Below, piece after piece: positions 34,841 to 47,239 of a stretch of 64,000 nt of DNA (position 1 is its first letter; every line of letters starts with the position of its first letter). The DNA comes from Oryzias latipes (lineage: Eukaryota; Chordata; Actinopteri; Beloniformes; Adrianichthyidae). A model generated the notes under the pieces. It was not told the DNA's origin. It ran no database searches and saw nothing but the letters and a program-made list of their open reading frames with translations. Made by a program: the position numbers and the translations under genes. The stretch covers positions 31,412,434 through 31,476,433 of the forward strand of contig NC_019859.2 in assembly GCF_002234675.1 (NCBI RefSeq). Direction: 5' to 3'.

Positions 34841-35296
34841 TAAAATGAGCAAAAACAGTTAACCTGAGTCTGGGTGAGTGGATGTTACATGTTTGAAAAA
34901 TGAGAAAAAACTCTGAAACAAAGCTCCAAGACAAGTTAAAACAGATACATGTTGTTAAAACAATATTTTTTTAATATTGGTTGAAAAGAGTTTTAAAAAC
35001 ATGCTTAAAATATGATATTTATATATGCACAATTATGAAAGAGAGATAATCACCAGTGACGTTAAAGTATTTGCTTGTTAAATGTTTTTTAATTGAATGT
35101 GAAGTATGAACATTTAAATGTTTCATAATGTAATCATCAGTAAATGGGTGTTAAATCGTTTCTTAGTGTCAAAGATCATATACCATCACTTAGATACAGT
35201 TCACTCTGACAGAGTAAACTAAAGAAAAGTATAATACAGGCCTTTTAAAATCTGCTGTTGCCCCCTTATCCTTAGATGAGAGTGTTTTCTTTTAGT
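34841..35296. other. Downstream (3') flank of TRIM gene
   Basis: AT-rich; probably contains the TRIM 3' UTR, read on the minus strand. No other feature is supported. Confidence 0.4.
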
Positions 35297-37794
35297 CTAG
35301 GAATAAGGTAAAGTGTTTTGCTTCAGCTGGCACAGAGTTACTGAGGAGCCTACACCAAAGCCAGCATACAGAGGCTCACTGAAGTGGGCTTTGAACTTGT
35401 GGATGAGCTGCATTGAGTCTGACACAGCATAAAAGGCCAAGGTGTCACCTGCATGGTCCAGGTACACTCCTATTCTGGTGGTGCGGGGAGCGTTGGGGAG
35501 GTCTTTGTCTGCCGTGTTGTGCCAGGCTGAATACCCTGAGTCAGAGCAGAGGAGGCTCCACGACTTGTCATTGTAGCCCAGCAGGCTGGAGTTCTTGCCC
35601 TTGCGGTTGATGCCCTTGTAGGCCACGCCTATGGAAAACTCCCCGCTCCACTCCGCCTCCCAGTAAAACCTGAAACCGGACATGGGCTCCCTGCAAAGCA
35701 CCTGGGAGAAGCCGTCAAAGCGCTCCGGATGGTCTGGGTAAAACTGTACGGACTTCTTTCTGGTGACCCTCTGATTGCCGTCTGACAAAACCAACTCTTT
35801 GTACACCGTGTTTGGATCAAAGGACAGTTTGCAGGCATCTGAGCACAACAACAATAACACACATTTCTCTGTTATGTCCCTTTAAACTGACTCTGATTGT
35901 GTTAAACGTAGATCTTGCCCCTGAAATAGAGAAGGTTTGACTCACATCTCAGAAAGTCTGGTCTAGATTTGGGTTCCTGGAAATCTTTCCTGGAAGGAAC
36001 TGTTAGGATATTTAAAAAATTAACATTCTTGTGGGTTTTAAGTTGCTTATTGCTCAGATTATTCATCATCCCCTCACCTTTCAGACGTTTCTCTCCATTT
36101 CGTGGCAAAAGTATGTAGACAGGAGTTTCACTGACTGAAGATTTGAAGTGTTAGTCTGATCTGTGGTGGATCAGTTCAGGGTACCACAGTCCTACTCATA
36201 TTCTCTGCAGGAACTCACCTGTCTTGGAGATTTTGCTCAGCTCCTTTTTACAAATGTCATCCAGATTCTCCTTCATCTCTGTGGCTGTTTTGCTGATCTC
36301 CCCAAAGGAGAACTGAGGGTTGATGAGCACTTTGGGCACCATGGCCTCAGGAGCGACGCACAAGGTTGGGAAATTCTGTTCAACCAAGAAATGAAGTCAG
36401 TTTCTACCACAGAGATTTAAAAGAAATGATCGTCCAGCACCTGCAGGAAGTGAATGTTGTCCTCTGTTTCAAGAATCTGTCGCAGCTCAGCGTCCCGTCT
36501 CTGCAGCTCCATGATCTCCTGCTCCAAGCGCTCCACGTAGCCGTCGGCCTGTGACATGGCCGCCTGCATGTTGGCCAGTATCATCTGACTGATTTCAGCC
36601 TTCCAGCGTTCGACCGCCTGCAGCATTTCGTGGAACGTCTTGTCGCTTTCTGTCTGCGCTCTCTGGGCGGCGTTCTGCAAAAACCAGTCAGGAGCTTTCA
36701 GGTGCGAATACATTTATCCCACATGTACACCACTGGCAATGAGAAACACGTAACAGAGGAAGAGGAAGGAATGCAGCTGCACCTTAAGTACATCCACATT
36801 GTGCTTGAGCTCCTGCAGCTCCTTCATCCTTTCTGAAATGATGTGCTGCACTTCGGTTTGTGTGACCACCAGGACTTTCTGATGGACACCCATGAAAAAA
36901 AGGAGACAATTCAGATATTTAGATTCTCTATCCTTCATGAAAAGGAAAGGATCTGTTGAACAGCATGTTCTCAGAAGGTGTTCAGACCATGTGGACACCC
37001 CTGAGGTTTTTTCTTTTCTCTGGAATTCGATTTTTTTTTAGGAGTTTTTCCTTACCGCGAAGGATGGTCTAAGAGCAGGGATGCCCAGTTTAGTCTTGTC
37101 AGTAAAGTTAGTTCAGTTTAGAATTTTCCCATTGAATTCTTGATCCTTATGATTTACTTTAAAATTACCGATATGAAGCCCATTGAGACGACTGATGTTG
37201 TGACTTTGGGCGAGAACTCACCTGTTTCTCGATCCGTTCATCTTCGGCAGATGCGATGTTGTGGCTGCGGTGCTCTCTGACGGTACAAAGCACACAGATG
37301 CACATCTGGTCGGTGCGACAGAAAAGCTCCAGGCCCTTCTCATGCTGGGGGCAGATCTTCCTGTCCAGATGTCCCATCTCATCCACCAGCTTGTGTCTCT
37401 TAAAAGTGGACGACTCGTAGTGTGGCTTGACATGTGTCTCACAGTAGTAGGCCAAACACATGAGACACGACTTCACGGCCTTGTTCCGACGACCGACACA
37501 GAAGTCGCAGTAGGATTCCCGGTGCATGTATGGAAAAGGAGTGAGCTGTGGAAGCTGCTGGCGAGGCTGGTGCTGAACATCAGGGAGGTTTCGTCGCAGG
37601 ACAGGACGTGGGGTGAAGGTGGCCCGGCACTGCGGGCAGCTGTATACTCCCATGTGATCAAACTGATCCCAGTAGATCTTGATACAGTCCAGGCAGTAAG
37701 TGTCACCACAGGGAATGGTGACTGGATCTCTAATTCCATCTGCACACAGAGGACACAAAGAATCTGGCGGTAAAGGAAAGCCAGATTCTGCCAT
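35297..37794 (-). CDS. TRIM family E3 ubiquitin ligase (RING, B-box, coiled coil, PRY-SPRY), 7 exons
   Basis: Coding exons on minus: 37794-37222, 36878-36783 (96 bp), 36674-36441 (234 bp), 36375-36219, 36134-36078, 35999-35946, 35838-35297. All junctions are GT-AG and phases agree; 570 aa. The 96/234-bp exon pair is typical of TRIM genes. Exon 1: RING at residues 14-56 (CPLC...CGDTYC...CPQC), B-box 1 about 96-125 (CDFC...CLMC) and B-box 2 about 148-178 (CPQH...CVLC...H). Exons 2-4: coiled coil. Exon 7: PRY-SPRY (LSFDPNT, VQFYPDHPERFDGF, FYWEAEW). The fourth RING zinc ligand, usually His, is Asp31 (GAC). The layout resembles fish finTRIM/TRIM25/TRIM16-like genes, many of them antiviral; the subfamily is not fixed. 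The start is the first ATG, 13 codons before the RING. Exon 6 acceptor at 36000/35999 was chosen because the nearer AG causes a frame break. Confidence 0.92.
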
Positions 37795-38118
37795 CGTGCT
37801 GGATGAAGTAAAAATAAGTAAATTAATATAATTTTTTTGTTCTAAATATCAGAACTGCTCATACAAGAACACCAAGCCAGCGGCTCTGACCTTTTTCTAA
37901 CTTTACAAAATGGTTTGGCCCATATTTAAAGGTAAAGTTTTGTTTGTACTGTAAGCACATAGGTGTCATTTTCCTACATAACCTGTTTTCAGCATTTCAG
38001 TGAAATGACTGAGACTGTGTCAAAGACAAAACAAATTCTAACCCACTGGAATGGAGAGGAATTCACACAATACAGTCAAACACACAGAAAATAAAAATGG
38101 ATTTTGTATCAAGAAACA
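37795..38118. other. 5' flank of TRIM gene
   Basis: Likely promoter side of TRIM. No TATA box or interferon-response element could be assigned by eye. Confidence 0.3.
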
Positions 38119-38362
38119 CGATGGTGTAGGGGTTAGCGCTCTCGCCCAACAGCAAGAAGGTTCAAATTCCGGCTGGTAACTTACTGTGTGGAGTTTGCTT
38201 GCTCTCCTCATGCTTGGTTGGGTTATCTGGGTCAACTGGTATCTCCGCATTGTCCCTAAGTTTTAATGTGTGTGAGTCTTTTTGTTCAACAGTTGCGCCT
38301 GCGTCCCTCTGACCCCCAAAGGAATTAAGAAGGTTTTGAATATGGATGGATGAAATATTCAC
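38119..38362 (+). mobile_element. tRNA-headed fish retroposon (SINE-like)
   Basis: GTGTAGGGGTTAGCGCTCTC and GGTTCAAATTCC resemble the tRNA A and B boxes. They are followed by GTGGAGTTTGCTTGCTCTCC, a decayed body and a GGATGGATG end. Confidence 0.65.
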
Positions 38363-38387
38363 CTTATTAATAATAATAATTTGTTGC

Positions 38388-38490
38388 TGTTCACCTTTCG
38401 GCATATCCTCTTAAGAGTCGCCACTCTGTGGTTAAGTAGAGTTTTACGCCGGATGCCCTTCCTGACACAACCCTGTATTTTATCTGGGCC
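38388..38490. mobile_element. RTE-like LINE 3'-end fragment
   Basis: TTCACCTTTCGGCATATCCT and GCCGGATGCCCTTCCTGACA, the same family as 3137-3290. Confidence 0.55.
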
Positions 38491-39334
38491 TTAAAAATAA
38501 AAATTGAATGTACTTTTTTCTTTATAGTGCAATTTACTTAAAATTTGCCCCGATTCTACTAATCTGCAAATATATGGCATGAGAAATGACAGCAAGCAAA
38601 AGTCAACCTGTTTTGTATCATGTTTTTTTTCCCCCCCGTAATGTTTTTTATAGTGGAAGACCCGACTAATTCTTGAGACCTTCACAGTCTCAGGTTCTTA
38701 TGACTAAGCAGCAGCTCTCATGCTGGCGTTTGGTGTCAAAACAAACTGCTTTGTTTGTCATGTGAACAAAGCACTGTACACACTGGTCCCCACAGTGTAA
38801 CAACCCGTTATAGCAAATTTTTTTTTCTACATGATAAAGAAGAAGTCAAATGTAGAAAAACTTTTTTTTAAAGGTTTTTCTTGAAATGAAAATTAGCTGC
38901 CTGAGGATAACGAGAAGTGTAGAGAATCAAAGGTTGCTTCCACATTATGTCTTTCGGTATATTTGAATAAAAATGCATGTCACTCTGTCTTGACCTGACT
39001 GCATATCTCATGATTTAACTTTTTATTATTGTTATACTGTTCATTTTAATGGCATTTTATTTCTAATGTGTTGTTTTAACTATGTTTTTACTGCCATGGT
39101 GCCTTTCTGCCCATGTCTCCCTTGAAAAAGACATCTTATCACAATGTCACTTCCTGGTGAAATAAAGGTTAAATACAAAAATTAACAATATTAACAATAA
39201 ATTTGCAAATTGAAACAATTTTGTTTCTATTTACGGATTCCCTTGATGTAAATAATCAATAACTATTGAACATTTATGTAACAAAAAAAAAAGATTGAGA
39301 CCTTTTGTTACGGAAAAAAGAGGAGAAAAACTTA
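38491..39334. other. Intergenic, no gene seen
   Basis: AT-rich. A string near 39100-39180 (CTTGAAAAAGACATCTTATC ... AATAAAGGTTAAATA) looks like the tail of a LINE-like repeat, unassigned. Confidence 0.35.
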
Positions 39335-39526
39335 ACCCTTGTGCTAGCCTAGGCTCTTTAACGTTGGGAATTGGGTCATCTAGACCCAGCAGTGCGCTGA
39401 ACCTTCTTTCTTCAATGATGTGTGATCTTCACTTGTGTCCATGGATTACATGACATCTTTCCACCTTGTCATGGTAGGGATAACACGTCAGTGCAAGGGT
39501 GGGGTCATCTAAGATAGCACAAGGGT
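39335..39526 (-). repeat. 207-bp TIR/TA MITE, copy 8
   Basis: Antisense, both termini present, TTAA outside both ends. About 15 bp shorter than the consensus through two internal gaps. Confidence 0.92.
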
Positions 39527-40772
39527 TAAGGAGGTAAAAAAAAAAAGGAGTTGGTTCAAGGTCACAGCATAACCTAATGGCTGGTAAGTGGATTCCACGC
39601 CAGATTATTTTAACATCCAGAGGTATTTCCTCTTGGAATTTGAAGGTCTCAGAAAGTTTGTTAGATCATTCAAAACACAGCCGAGTTTAAAGAAATGATC
39701 ATTTTTACATGTAAAAGTGGTCTCTAACAGTAGAAAGACATAGGAAGAAGAAAAAAAAGCCACGTTTAAAGGTTACAGATGCACAATTAATGTTAACTTA
39801 AAAAAACAAAACAAGATTTCGCAGAATCAGATCAATTCCTGTAGGTACACCTAAATAATAACAATAAAAAAACTCATGAAATGTGACATAAAAAGGAACC
39901 AGGCAGTCAGGATAAACACTCAAAAGTTTAACAAACCAAATCAATGTTCTCAAAGAAAAAGATCATTTTGGACTTTAGGACCTTTGCTGTTAGAAGGCAC
40001 ACATACGTGGGGTTTAAAATGGGAGTACAGCTCGTTTTGGTGAATATTATTGGATGGAGTACATGAGTTTCAAAGCATTTCTCAGGACTCGTACCAAACC
40101 CTTAGCATGGCTTTCAGTGTACCTCCAGGTCCAAGTAACCTGAAACCACTCATGTTTTTGTTTTGGTCACTTTGTCATCATCTTAATCAAGTCAAACTTC
40201 TACCCCTGAGGAGCCTTTAAAAACCTGTTTGTTTTATCAGTTTACTTGAGAATTAAGAAAGCCTTCTAGATGAGAAGTGAAACGTTTTTATGATTAAAGT
40301 TCAGATGACCTTTTTAAAAACTTTTTCTGGTATTAATCTGTCAATGTGGCAAGCTGAGCAGTGAATACATACCGAGGAGAGTGCACTCTTTTATAAGTCG
40401 TGGGAAAATCATTCACAACTTTATCTTACTTTTAGCCCAAGATGCTTGTCTTGGAATCCTCCTTTTCTCAGTCTCACAGTCACTCAGAACAGAAGCCATA
40501 CCCATATGGCTTCCACACTTTCTTACGTCTGAAAGACAATAAAGATCTCAACTCAATATGTCATAAGCCAACTTTTGGTTGTCCTTTCAGGAAAACATAC
40601 CATTTGATCCTTTGATCCTACTGTGAAAACTTTTTGGAGAAAAGGTCATGTCTTTACCAATAAAAACTGAACCGAGTCAAGTTGAAAATTTGGTTCAAAT
40701 GAGTGACCCTGGATGAATGTTGGCTTGGTTTGTTGAATTTGCTCTTAGTGTGTGTGTATGTGTGTATGTGAG
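39527..40772. other. Intergenic, no gene seen
   Basis: No exon or repeat is supported. TG-rich just before 40773. Confidence 0.4.
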
Positions 40773-41193
40773 TGTCAGAAGTCAGAACTCTGTCTCCCCC
40801 TCTGGTCACCGGCGAGTATCCTCTCCAGATTATGAATGCACTTCATCTCCCAGCAACCCCAGCGGCCAGTTTCTGAGTGCTGCACACCTGACTCTCATTC
40901 ACTCAATCATTCAAAGTCCACTTAAGGACTGCACTGCAGTGTTAAGTATTGTTTGTGCCGCTCTGCTCTCCTTACCAAGCGTTGAATCTGGATCTGATCT
41001 TCTATCTCCTGACTCTGTTTGCTTGCCGCCTGCCCCGACTCTCGCCTGGATCCTGACTACTCTGTCTCTTTTCTGATGATCATATGCCTGCTATCGATTC
41101 CTGCCTGCCTGACCCTGCTTTAGCTTTGTGGACTTTTAGCTGAGCTAATAAACCTTCTGCATTTGGAAGCAGCCGTCTGCCTGTTCCTGTGAT
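40773..41193 (+). repeat. Solo LTR-like repeat (uninterrupted copy)
   Basis: Begins TGTCAGAAGTCAGAACTC and ends near CTGTTCCTGTGAT. The body is related to 57866-58505 (CACTTCATCTCCCAGCAACC; GCTAATAAACCTTCTGCATT). CT-rich, AATAAA-like signal near the end, no coding: solo-LTR features. At 40921-40925 it holds the unoccupied site (CTTAAGGACTGC) where the sister copy carries a MITE. Confidence 0.55.
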
Positions 41194-42389
41194 TATAAGA
41201 CCACACTCTATTGAAAGTGTGTAAGAATTTAGGCCTTGCGGGCAGAAGTACTAATCCAACAAGAGCATTTGTGTAAAATGATCATGTGAAAAATAAGATG
41301 TATTCAAAATAAATAAATGTTCAAGTAACCAAATAAATCATTTAAAATGTTTTCCCTTTGAATATAATTTTAATAAACTTTGTTGAGAATGAACTATGAA
41401 TTTAAATTATTTTAAATAATTGCAATTATAGAATTTAACTAAATTGCATTAGAAATCCACCTAAACTTAAAGAATTTAACCTAAACAAGCAGAAGTGATG
41501 TTTAACGGCTGCGAGACCGCTTGGACAGAAACAGATTGACTGACAGTGGGATGGGCGGGTCCTCGACACAACTGTCAACCTGATACTACGGTAAGTAACG
41601 TTGGACAATATTGCATTAGCCTCCTTAGTTTAAGAAGCCAAGCGTGAGTCTAAGATATCAATTCAGAAATATGACTATCACGAACATAAATTTTTACGGT
41701 CAAAACTAGTTTAGCTCGTTAATTTCCTCTCTTAACGTTTGGCTTTTATTTTATTGGCTATATTTTTTACTTTAATTTTATTTTATATTTTATATATTTA
41801 CGTATTTGAGTGCTTATTTTCTATTTTACAATCTTTTCTTAAATTGCTTTTATGATTGCAGTTATTACGTTTTACTGTACTGTTTTAAGGTTTCATATAA
41901 ATTTGTACTAAGATTTTATTTAGTTTGATTGGTCAGTCTGGAATTTCTCCTGCTAATGCTGCACAGCACTTTGGCTAACTGAGGTTTTTAAATAGTGTTA
42001 TATAAATAAAATTGATTTGAATTGACATTGCAGCAGCTATTTTATGTTACTAGTAGACTTATTTTACAGGTTAAGTCACTTGGAATACTTTGTATAATTT
42101 CAATATGTTGTTTGACATTTCTTGGAGACAGTTTTGGACTACAGTCATAATCCATTCTCATGCCGGTGGGAGCACCCGTGTAAAGCTTGAAAGTCTTAGG
42201 CTGCCATGGTTTTTTCAGTTGCCAACTCAACGGGCTCGGTCTTAACCGAACCTCGTCCTTTAGGTTGATGTATGGTTGCATGTTGTGTCGATAAGTTCAA
42301 GACATTTTATTGAGCATTCACTCTATGTTCAGAATTAGCTTTTCAGAAATAGAAATAACCACTAAAAGAAAGTAGACGCGGTAAGTTGT
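41194..42389. other. AT-rich intergenic, no gene seen
   Basis: No exon is supported. A very A/T-rich block spans 41260-41480 and 41760-41880. Confidence 0.45.
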
Positions 42390-42620
42390 TTTTATTTTGG
42401 CGGCAGTGGATCAGGCGGTTGATCAGGTCGTCCAATGATCAAAGGGTCAGCGGTTCAATCCGCGCTCTCCCAAATTAACTGTTGTTGTGTCCTTGGGCAA
42501 TACACTTCACCCTCCCTGCCTCCAGTGTTGCTCCACTGGTGTGTGAATGTGTATGAATGTCCCGGTGATGGTCAGATGTGAACTGGCAGCCACGCCTCTG
42601 TCATCACCAAGTATGAACGA
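42390..42620 (+). mobile_element. tRNA-derived SINE-like repeat
   Basis: GCGGTTCAATCCGCGC resembles a tRNA B box, followed by TGTTGTGTCCTTGGGCAATA, CACTTCACCC and GTGTGTGAATGTGTATGAAT, phrases of a common fish interspersed repeat. Confidence 0.6.
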
Positions 42621-43349
42621 GGTGCCAAGTCACTTCTTCATGTGCAGTATTAGTTTTTAAAGTGTAAAAGAGATTTTCTTTTCTATTGGTCTGGATCGAG
42701 TTCTGAACCTTGCGTTTGGTGTGTATTCATACTGCCGTCAAGCAGACTTTCCTGTTTCAAACCAAAGCTTGTAATCAACACCAAGTGACTATAGATCTCC
42801 TCTTTAGCAGCAGCTTCTCCTCAGATGACAAAACTAAAAATCAATGCAAAAAACTTTTTAAAAAATTAAAAGACTGTCCTATGACACATCGCTGGATGTC
42901 ATTCTTGTAGGAGAGGTGGCTGATAGAGGCCACATTCCTGAGTTGGTATGCATAGTCATTTGTGTTGATTATTTGAGTAAGAGGGTTCACATCTATGTAG
43001 GACAGCAGTGGGGACAAAGCATGTGCCTCATTCGGGCTGGTGACTTGAGGCAGTAACCCCCAAGCTGAAGGAGGCAGTGGGAGGAACAGCAAAGACACTG
43101 CCCAGGACTTTAAGTTCACAGGGTCGGGCAGTCGGTCGGTCTGTAATAAATAAATAAATAAATTCCCACTCCAGTCATATTTTGATCTATTGTAAAAGCG
43201 TTACTAGTGGTTATTTAATTATGATTATACCGTTTTTGAGCGAAATTAAAAACCTGTGTTGTTTTCTAAACATTGTTTATGCAGAGCGGGAGGACTTCAT
43301 CAGAAACTCCTCACTGTAGCCAGGACTGATATCCCATCATTTTTGTTTA
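42621..43349. other. Intergenic, no gene seen
   Basis: A short (AAAT)n run near 43147. Nothing else could be supported. Confidence 0.4.
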
Positions 43350-43556
43350 ACCCTTGTGCTATCTTAGATGACCCCACCCTTACATTGACGTGTTATTCCT
43401 ACCATGACAAAGGTGGATAAAGGTGGAAAGATTTCATGTAATCCATGGACACCAGTGAAGATCACAAATCATTGAAGAAAAAAGGTTCAGCGCACTGTCT
43501 AGTGGGTCTAGATGACCCAACTCCCAATGTTAAAGTGCCTAGGATAGCACAAGGGT
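43350..43556 (+). repeat. 207-bp TIR/TA MITE, copy 9
   Basis: Full length, TA flanks (GTTTA|ACCC ... GGGT|TACATG). It lies upstream of the TPPP gene. Confidence 0.95.
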
Positions 43557-44139
43557 TACATGGTCTCCCGCTAGCTTGCAGCCCCTCACAACCCCAAGCT
43601 AACATTAGCGGTGCAACAAAAATGGCAACCAATAACGGAGCTATTCAGCCGTCCAGTTTTGAGCCAGATTCCAGCTCAGGTGAGGAAAACAAAGACATTC
43701 ATGGATCCATTTGTCTGCAAGTGGATGCATCAGAAAGGAACAGAGCAGGGTGAATTTGGCCTGCCCATTTCGGTTTCTATGTCCCAACTGAAAAAATGAT
43801 ATCTTTTCATCTGCTCTCGATTCAAAACGAATTGAATAAAGACCTACTCAAAAATGCATCTTAAAATATTTTATACATGTCCTCCATCATGTGAAAAATG
43901 CTGCAAAAACATGTTAAAAACACAATTTTCATTGGAGTCGGTCTTTAAGAAATAATCAGTGTTTGAAGAATCCTTGAATCCATCCAGCAAATCTGCACAG
44001 AGAAGGACAGGGGGAGAGTGAGCTAATGGAGGGACTGAGCAGCGATGATGTCATTGTTGTGCTGGCTGGTACGTTCTCCCTCCTCCCTTCTCCTCCCTGC
44101 CTCTCTGTATCACTCCATCTGTGTCATTACTGTGAATAA

Positions 44140-44245
44140 GCAGGGAGCGGCAGGAAGGAGGAGAGCTAGAGGACAAAGACGGACGAGAAGCAACCAAACA
44201 GATTTGCTAAAATCTTAGCTGAGCATCCTCCTTTCACAGAAGCAG
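44140..44245 (+). promoter_or_regulatory. Candidate untranslated first exon / promoter of the TPPP gene
   Basis: A purine-rich GC-richer island (GAGCGGCAGGAAGGAGG ...) ends at AAGCAG|GTACGC, a donor-like site at 44246. A suitable acceptor, CTACAG at 47217-47222, lies 17 nt before the TPPP ATG. Promoter assignment is inference. The stretch 43557-44139 shows nothing else. Confidence 0.35.
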
Positions 44246-45977
44246 GTACGCCATTCGTTTTCAGTATTTTGTCTTTAGTTTGGGGTGCACTGATCTGGGG
44301 CAACGAGACCGGCAGTGTGAACCAATTAACAACATGAATAAGTCTCTACTGTTGTGTGTTTCAGTTTTTGCAAAAATTGTAAGAGATGTATTCCTTAAAT
44401 CTTGCATTGGAAGTAGGCTACAGACATGTAATGTTTACAATGGATTTGTTTTCTCACTCAGGCCTGTTGTGTCTTGTTCTGTCAGATAAACAGGCTCACT
44501 TATTTAGTGAGCATGTTAACTTTCCTTATGCGTATAGAATATATATATATATTTTTTTTTTTTTTTTAAAGTATAAGATGAGGTACAATTTGTACTGTGT
44601 GTGTGTGGCCAGAAAAATGGCTAAGTAAAAGAAAATGAGAGGGCGGAACCATGCACTCTGGACTGTAGTGCAGAGAAGCTATTAGGAAACTGAGGTAATT
44701 CTATTAAAGTGGCTTGAAAGCAGCTTCTGTAACACTAGCACGAGTATCTGCGGGAGAAAAGTAATCACTTCTTGGCAGCCAAGCAGCCAATTTACTAATA
44801 GCATTAATGTATTATATTAAGTGGGGGAAAAAAACTTAAGTTTTCCCATTTAAAAAGATGAGAGGTCTGTGAAGTTAATCATAGATGCACTTCCATTGTC
44901 AGAATAAAGGATTTAGCTCCAATGAGCAAGAAGAGATTCTGTCCCTCATAGATCTGCTAATTCCTCTTTAAGAAGGACATTTTAATGGAACCTGTCATAA
45001 CTGGTCATCTGTATAAAAGATCTACTTAAATATTTGGACTGCATCCTCTTCACTATGACCAAGACCAAAAAGCTGTTTTAAGACTCCAGGGACAAGATTG
45101 TTCATCTGAAAAAACCTGGGGTGGACCATCAAGCGGCTTGGAAAGAAGAGATCAACTGTCAAAGCAAGTATTAGAAAATGAAAAAAAAAAAGAGATATTG
45201 AAAATCTTCCTCAACTTAGAGCTCCATGCAAGATGTCACCTAGTGGGGTACAAATGATTTTGAGAACTGAGAGGAAACAGCACAAAACTACATGGGGGAA
45301 CTGGTCAATGACCTAAGGAAAGCGGGGACAACTATGTTGTTAGTTAGTTAGTTAGCACTTTCGATGTGAGTTGGGTGGTGCTTTAATATGGTGGCACTTT
45401 ACGCAGCACTCCGGTCATTAGTAAGGTGCATGATTTGGACACACCTTCCCATTTTTATAAATGAGATAGTGTATCCAAACTTTTGGTCTGTACTGTAAGT
45501 TCCCGTGATATGCCCACGCAAACTGTGGTCTGATGATCCTTTCCTTATATCTGACAGCCAGGTTGCATGCAAAGGACACACAAGCACGAACTTATCACTT
45601 TAACAGCACTAACAGGCTTCTTGCACAGTACGCAGGGAATGAAAAATCTGCATGACGTGCCCACATCTCACCAACTTCACCCTTACTCACCCATACGTGA
45701 TGTTAAGATGGTCCCTACAACCTTTCACCTGCAGCATGCCCTTAGAAAAAAATGTGGCTGAACGTTTAAACCTAACGAGCTCAACCAAGCGATCTTTGAT
45801 ATTTTCTGCAGGACACTTGCCCCCCCCCATTTGCGTATGTGCTCATGGGGGAGGAGTTAGACCTGAGACTGGATGGTGTTGTCAACATAGCCTACATGGT
45901 TTCGGGTTGTTAAGAGTCCTTTGTCCTGAGTTGGGGAGCCAGTGACTCCCTCCCCAAACTGGTCATCTCTTTCAGCT

Positions 45978-46220
45978 GTTAACGACCCAGGTGGAACTGG
46001 TTCGGTTTGTTTGGGTTTCAGAACACTGCCGTAGATGGATGGAAGATTAAACCTGAGACCACCATTCTTATTAAGAGAAGGTTTATCCTTCTTGATAAAG
46101 ATGGCTTTTTTCACTCCTTGCTCAAAAGAAGAATGGTGGTCTCAGGTTTCTTCTTCCATCCATGTACGGCAGTGTTCTGAAACCCAAACAAACCGAACCA
46201 GTTCCACCTGGGTTGTTAAC
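45978..46220. repeat. Long hairpin: two 92-bp inverted arms, 59-nt loop
   Basis: Arms 45978-46069 and 46129-46220 are reverse complements with about four mismatches (both ends GTTAAC). The predicted foldback is strong. No coding content. Confidence 0.9.
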
Positions 46221-46541
46221 AGAAAGAAATGACGAATGGAAGCATCACCTTAGGGAGGGCTTTCCTCCAAAGGAGAGCGAACAATTGATCTGAATGAAGG
46301 AAAGGAAGAATGGGGCCATGAATGGTAAGAATTTGTGCGAAAACCTCCTTCCAGCAGTGAGAGCACTGAGGATGATACACGCCTGAATTCTCCCGCAAGG
46401 AATTGATCCCCAACTCAATTAAAGAGAATTTTTGGAGGTGGTTGAAAATCTGTGTTGCCCAGCAACAGCCCAAAAACATCACAACTCTTGAGAAGATCTG
46501 CATGGAAGAATGGGACCAAAATAGCAGCTCCATGGTGTGTA

Positions 46542-46748
46542 ACCCTTGTGCTATCCTAGGCACTTTAACATTGGGAGTTGGGTCATCTAGACCCACTAGA
46601 CAGTGCTCTGAACCTTTTTTCTTCAATGATTTGTGATCTTCACTGGTGTCCATGGATTACATGAAATCTTTCCAGCTTTATCCACCTTTGTCATGGTAGG
46701 GAGAACACGTCAATGTAAGGGTGGGGTCATCTAAGATAGCACAAGGGT
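46542..46748 (-). repeat. 207-bp TIR/TA MITE, copy 10, in Tc1 relic
   Basis: Full-length antisense copy, TA at both sides (TGTA|ACCC ... GGGT|TAAACC). Confidence 0.95.
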
Positions 46749-47239
46749 TAAACCTGCTGGAGAACTATTGAAAATACACCAACCTGCAGTACATTACAAA
46801 GTATTCTGGTGAACTATTGTTTTTTTTGTTAATTACTTTTTCATTATAAAAAAATCTGTTAAAATCATTAAAATTATTTTCTGGATTTTTTTCATTCAGT
46901 CTTTGCCTCCAGTTGAAAATCTGTATCAATGATGAAAATTACAGACCTCTCATCTTTTTAAATGAGGCAATGTGCAGAATTGGGGACTGCCAAGTACTTT
47001 TTTGGCCCACTGGACATATTTTATTCCAACTAAATCTTTTCACAGAGGAAATCGATGCCATCTTTCACTGATCTTTTGCTGGCTTTGGAGATGGTTTTAT
47101 TATTTATATTGAATCAAAATGTACCGTAGCTTTTAATTTGAAATAGGTCCCAACACAACTCTCCAAGTGAGTGCCTCTGTTTGCTATAACACTTTGCATT
47201 TATAGGCTTAACTGATCTACAGTTTTGTGTGCAAATAGT

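Larger units (their letters stand above)
44819..47013 (+). mobile_element. Large decayed Tc1-like transposon with foreign insert and a MITE
   Basis: Inner terminal repeats of 24 bp match perfectly (44847-44870 against 46941-46964, CATTTAAAAAGATGAGAGGT...). Outer ends are AGTGGGGGAAAAAAAC and TTTTTTGGCCCACTGG. The 5' third (44995-45336) and 3' third (about 46286-46535) read as degraded Tc1 transposase DNA: ACCAAGACCAAAAAGCTG; GAATGGGGCCATGAATGG; GTTGCCCAGCAACAGCCC. All frames are broken. The middle, 45337-46285, does not match Tc1 and contains a 92-bp-arm hairpin. MITE copy 10 sits at 46542-46748. Confidence 0.8.

Noticed and set aside
38119-38175. tRNA gene
   Set aside because: A and B box-like strings occur, but no cloverleaf with a matching acceptor stem is evident and the sequence continues into a retroposon body, so it is a SINE-type head.
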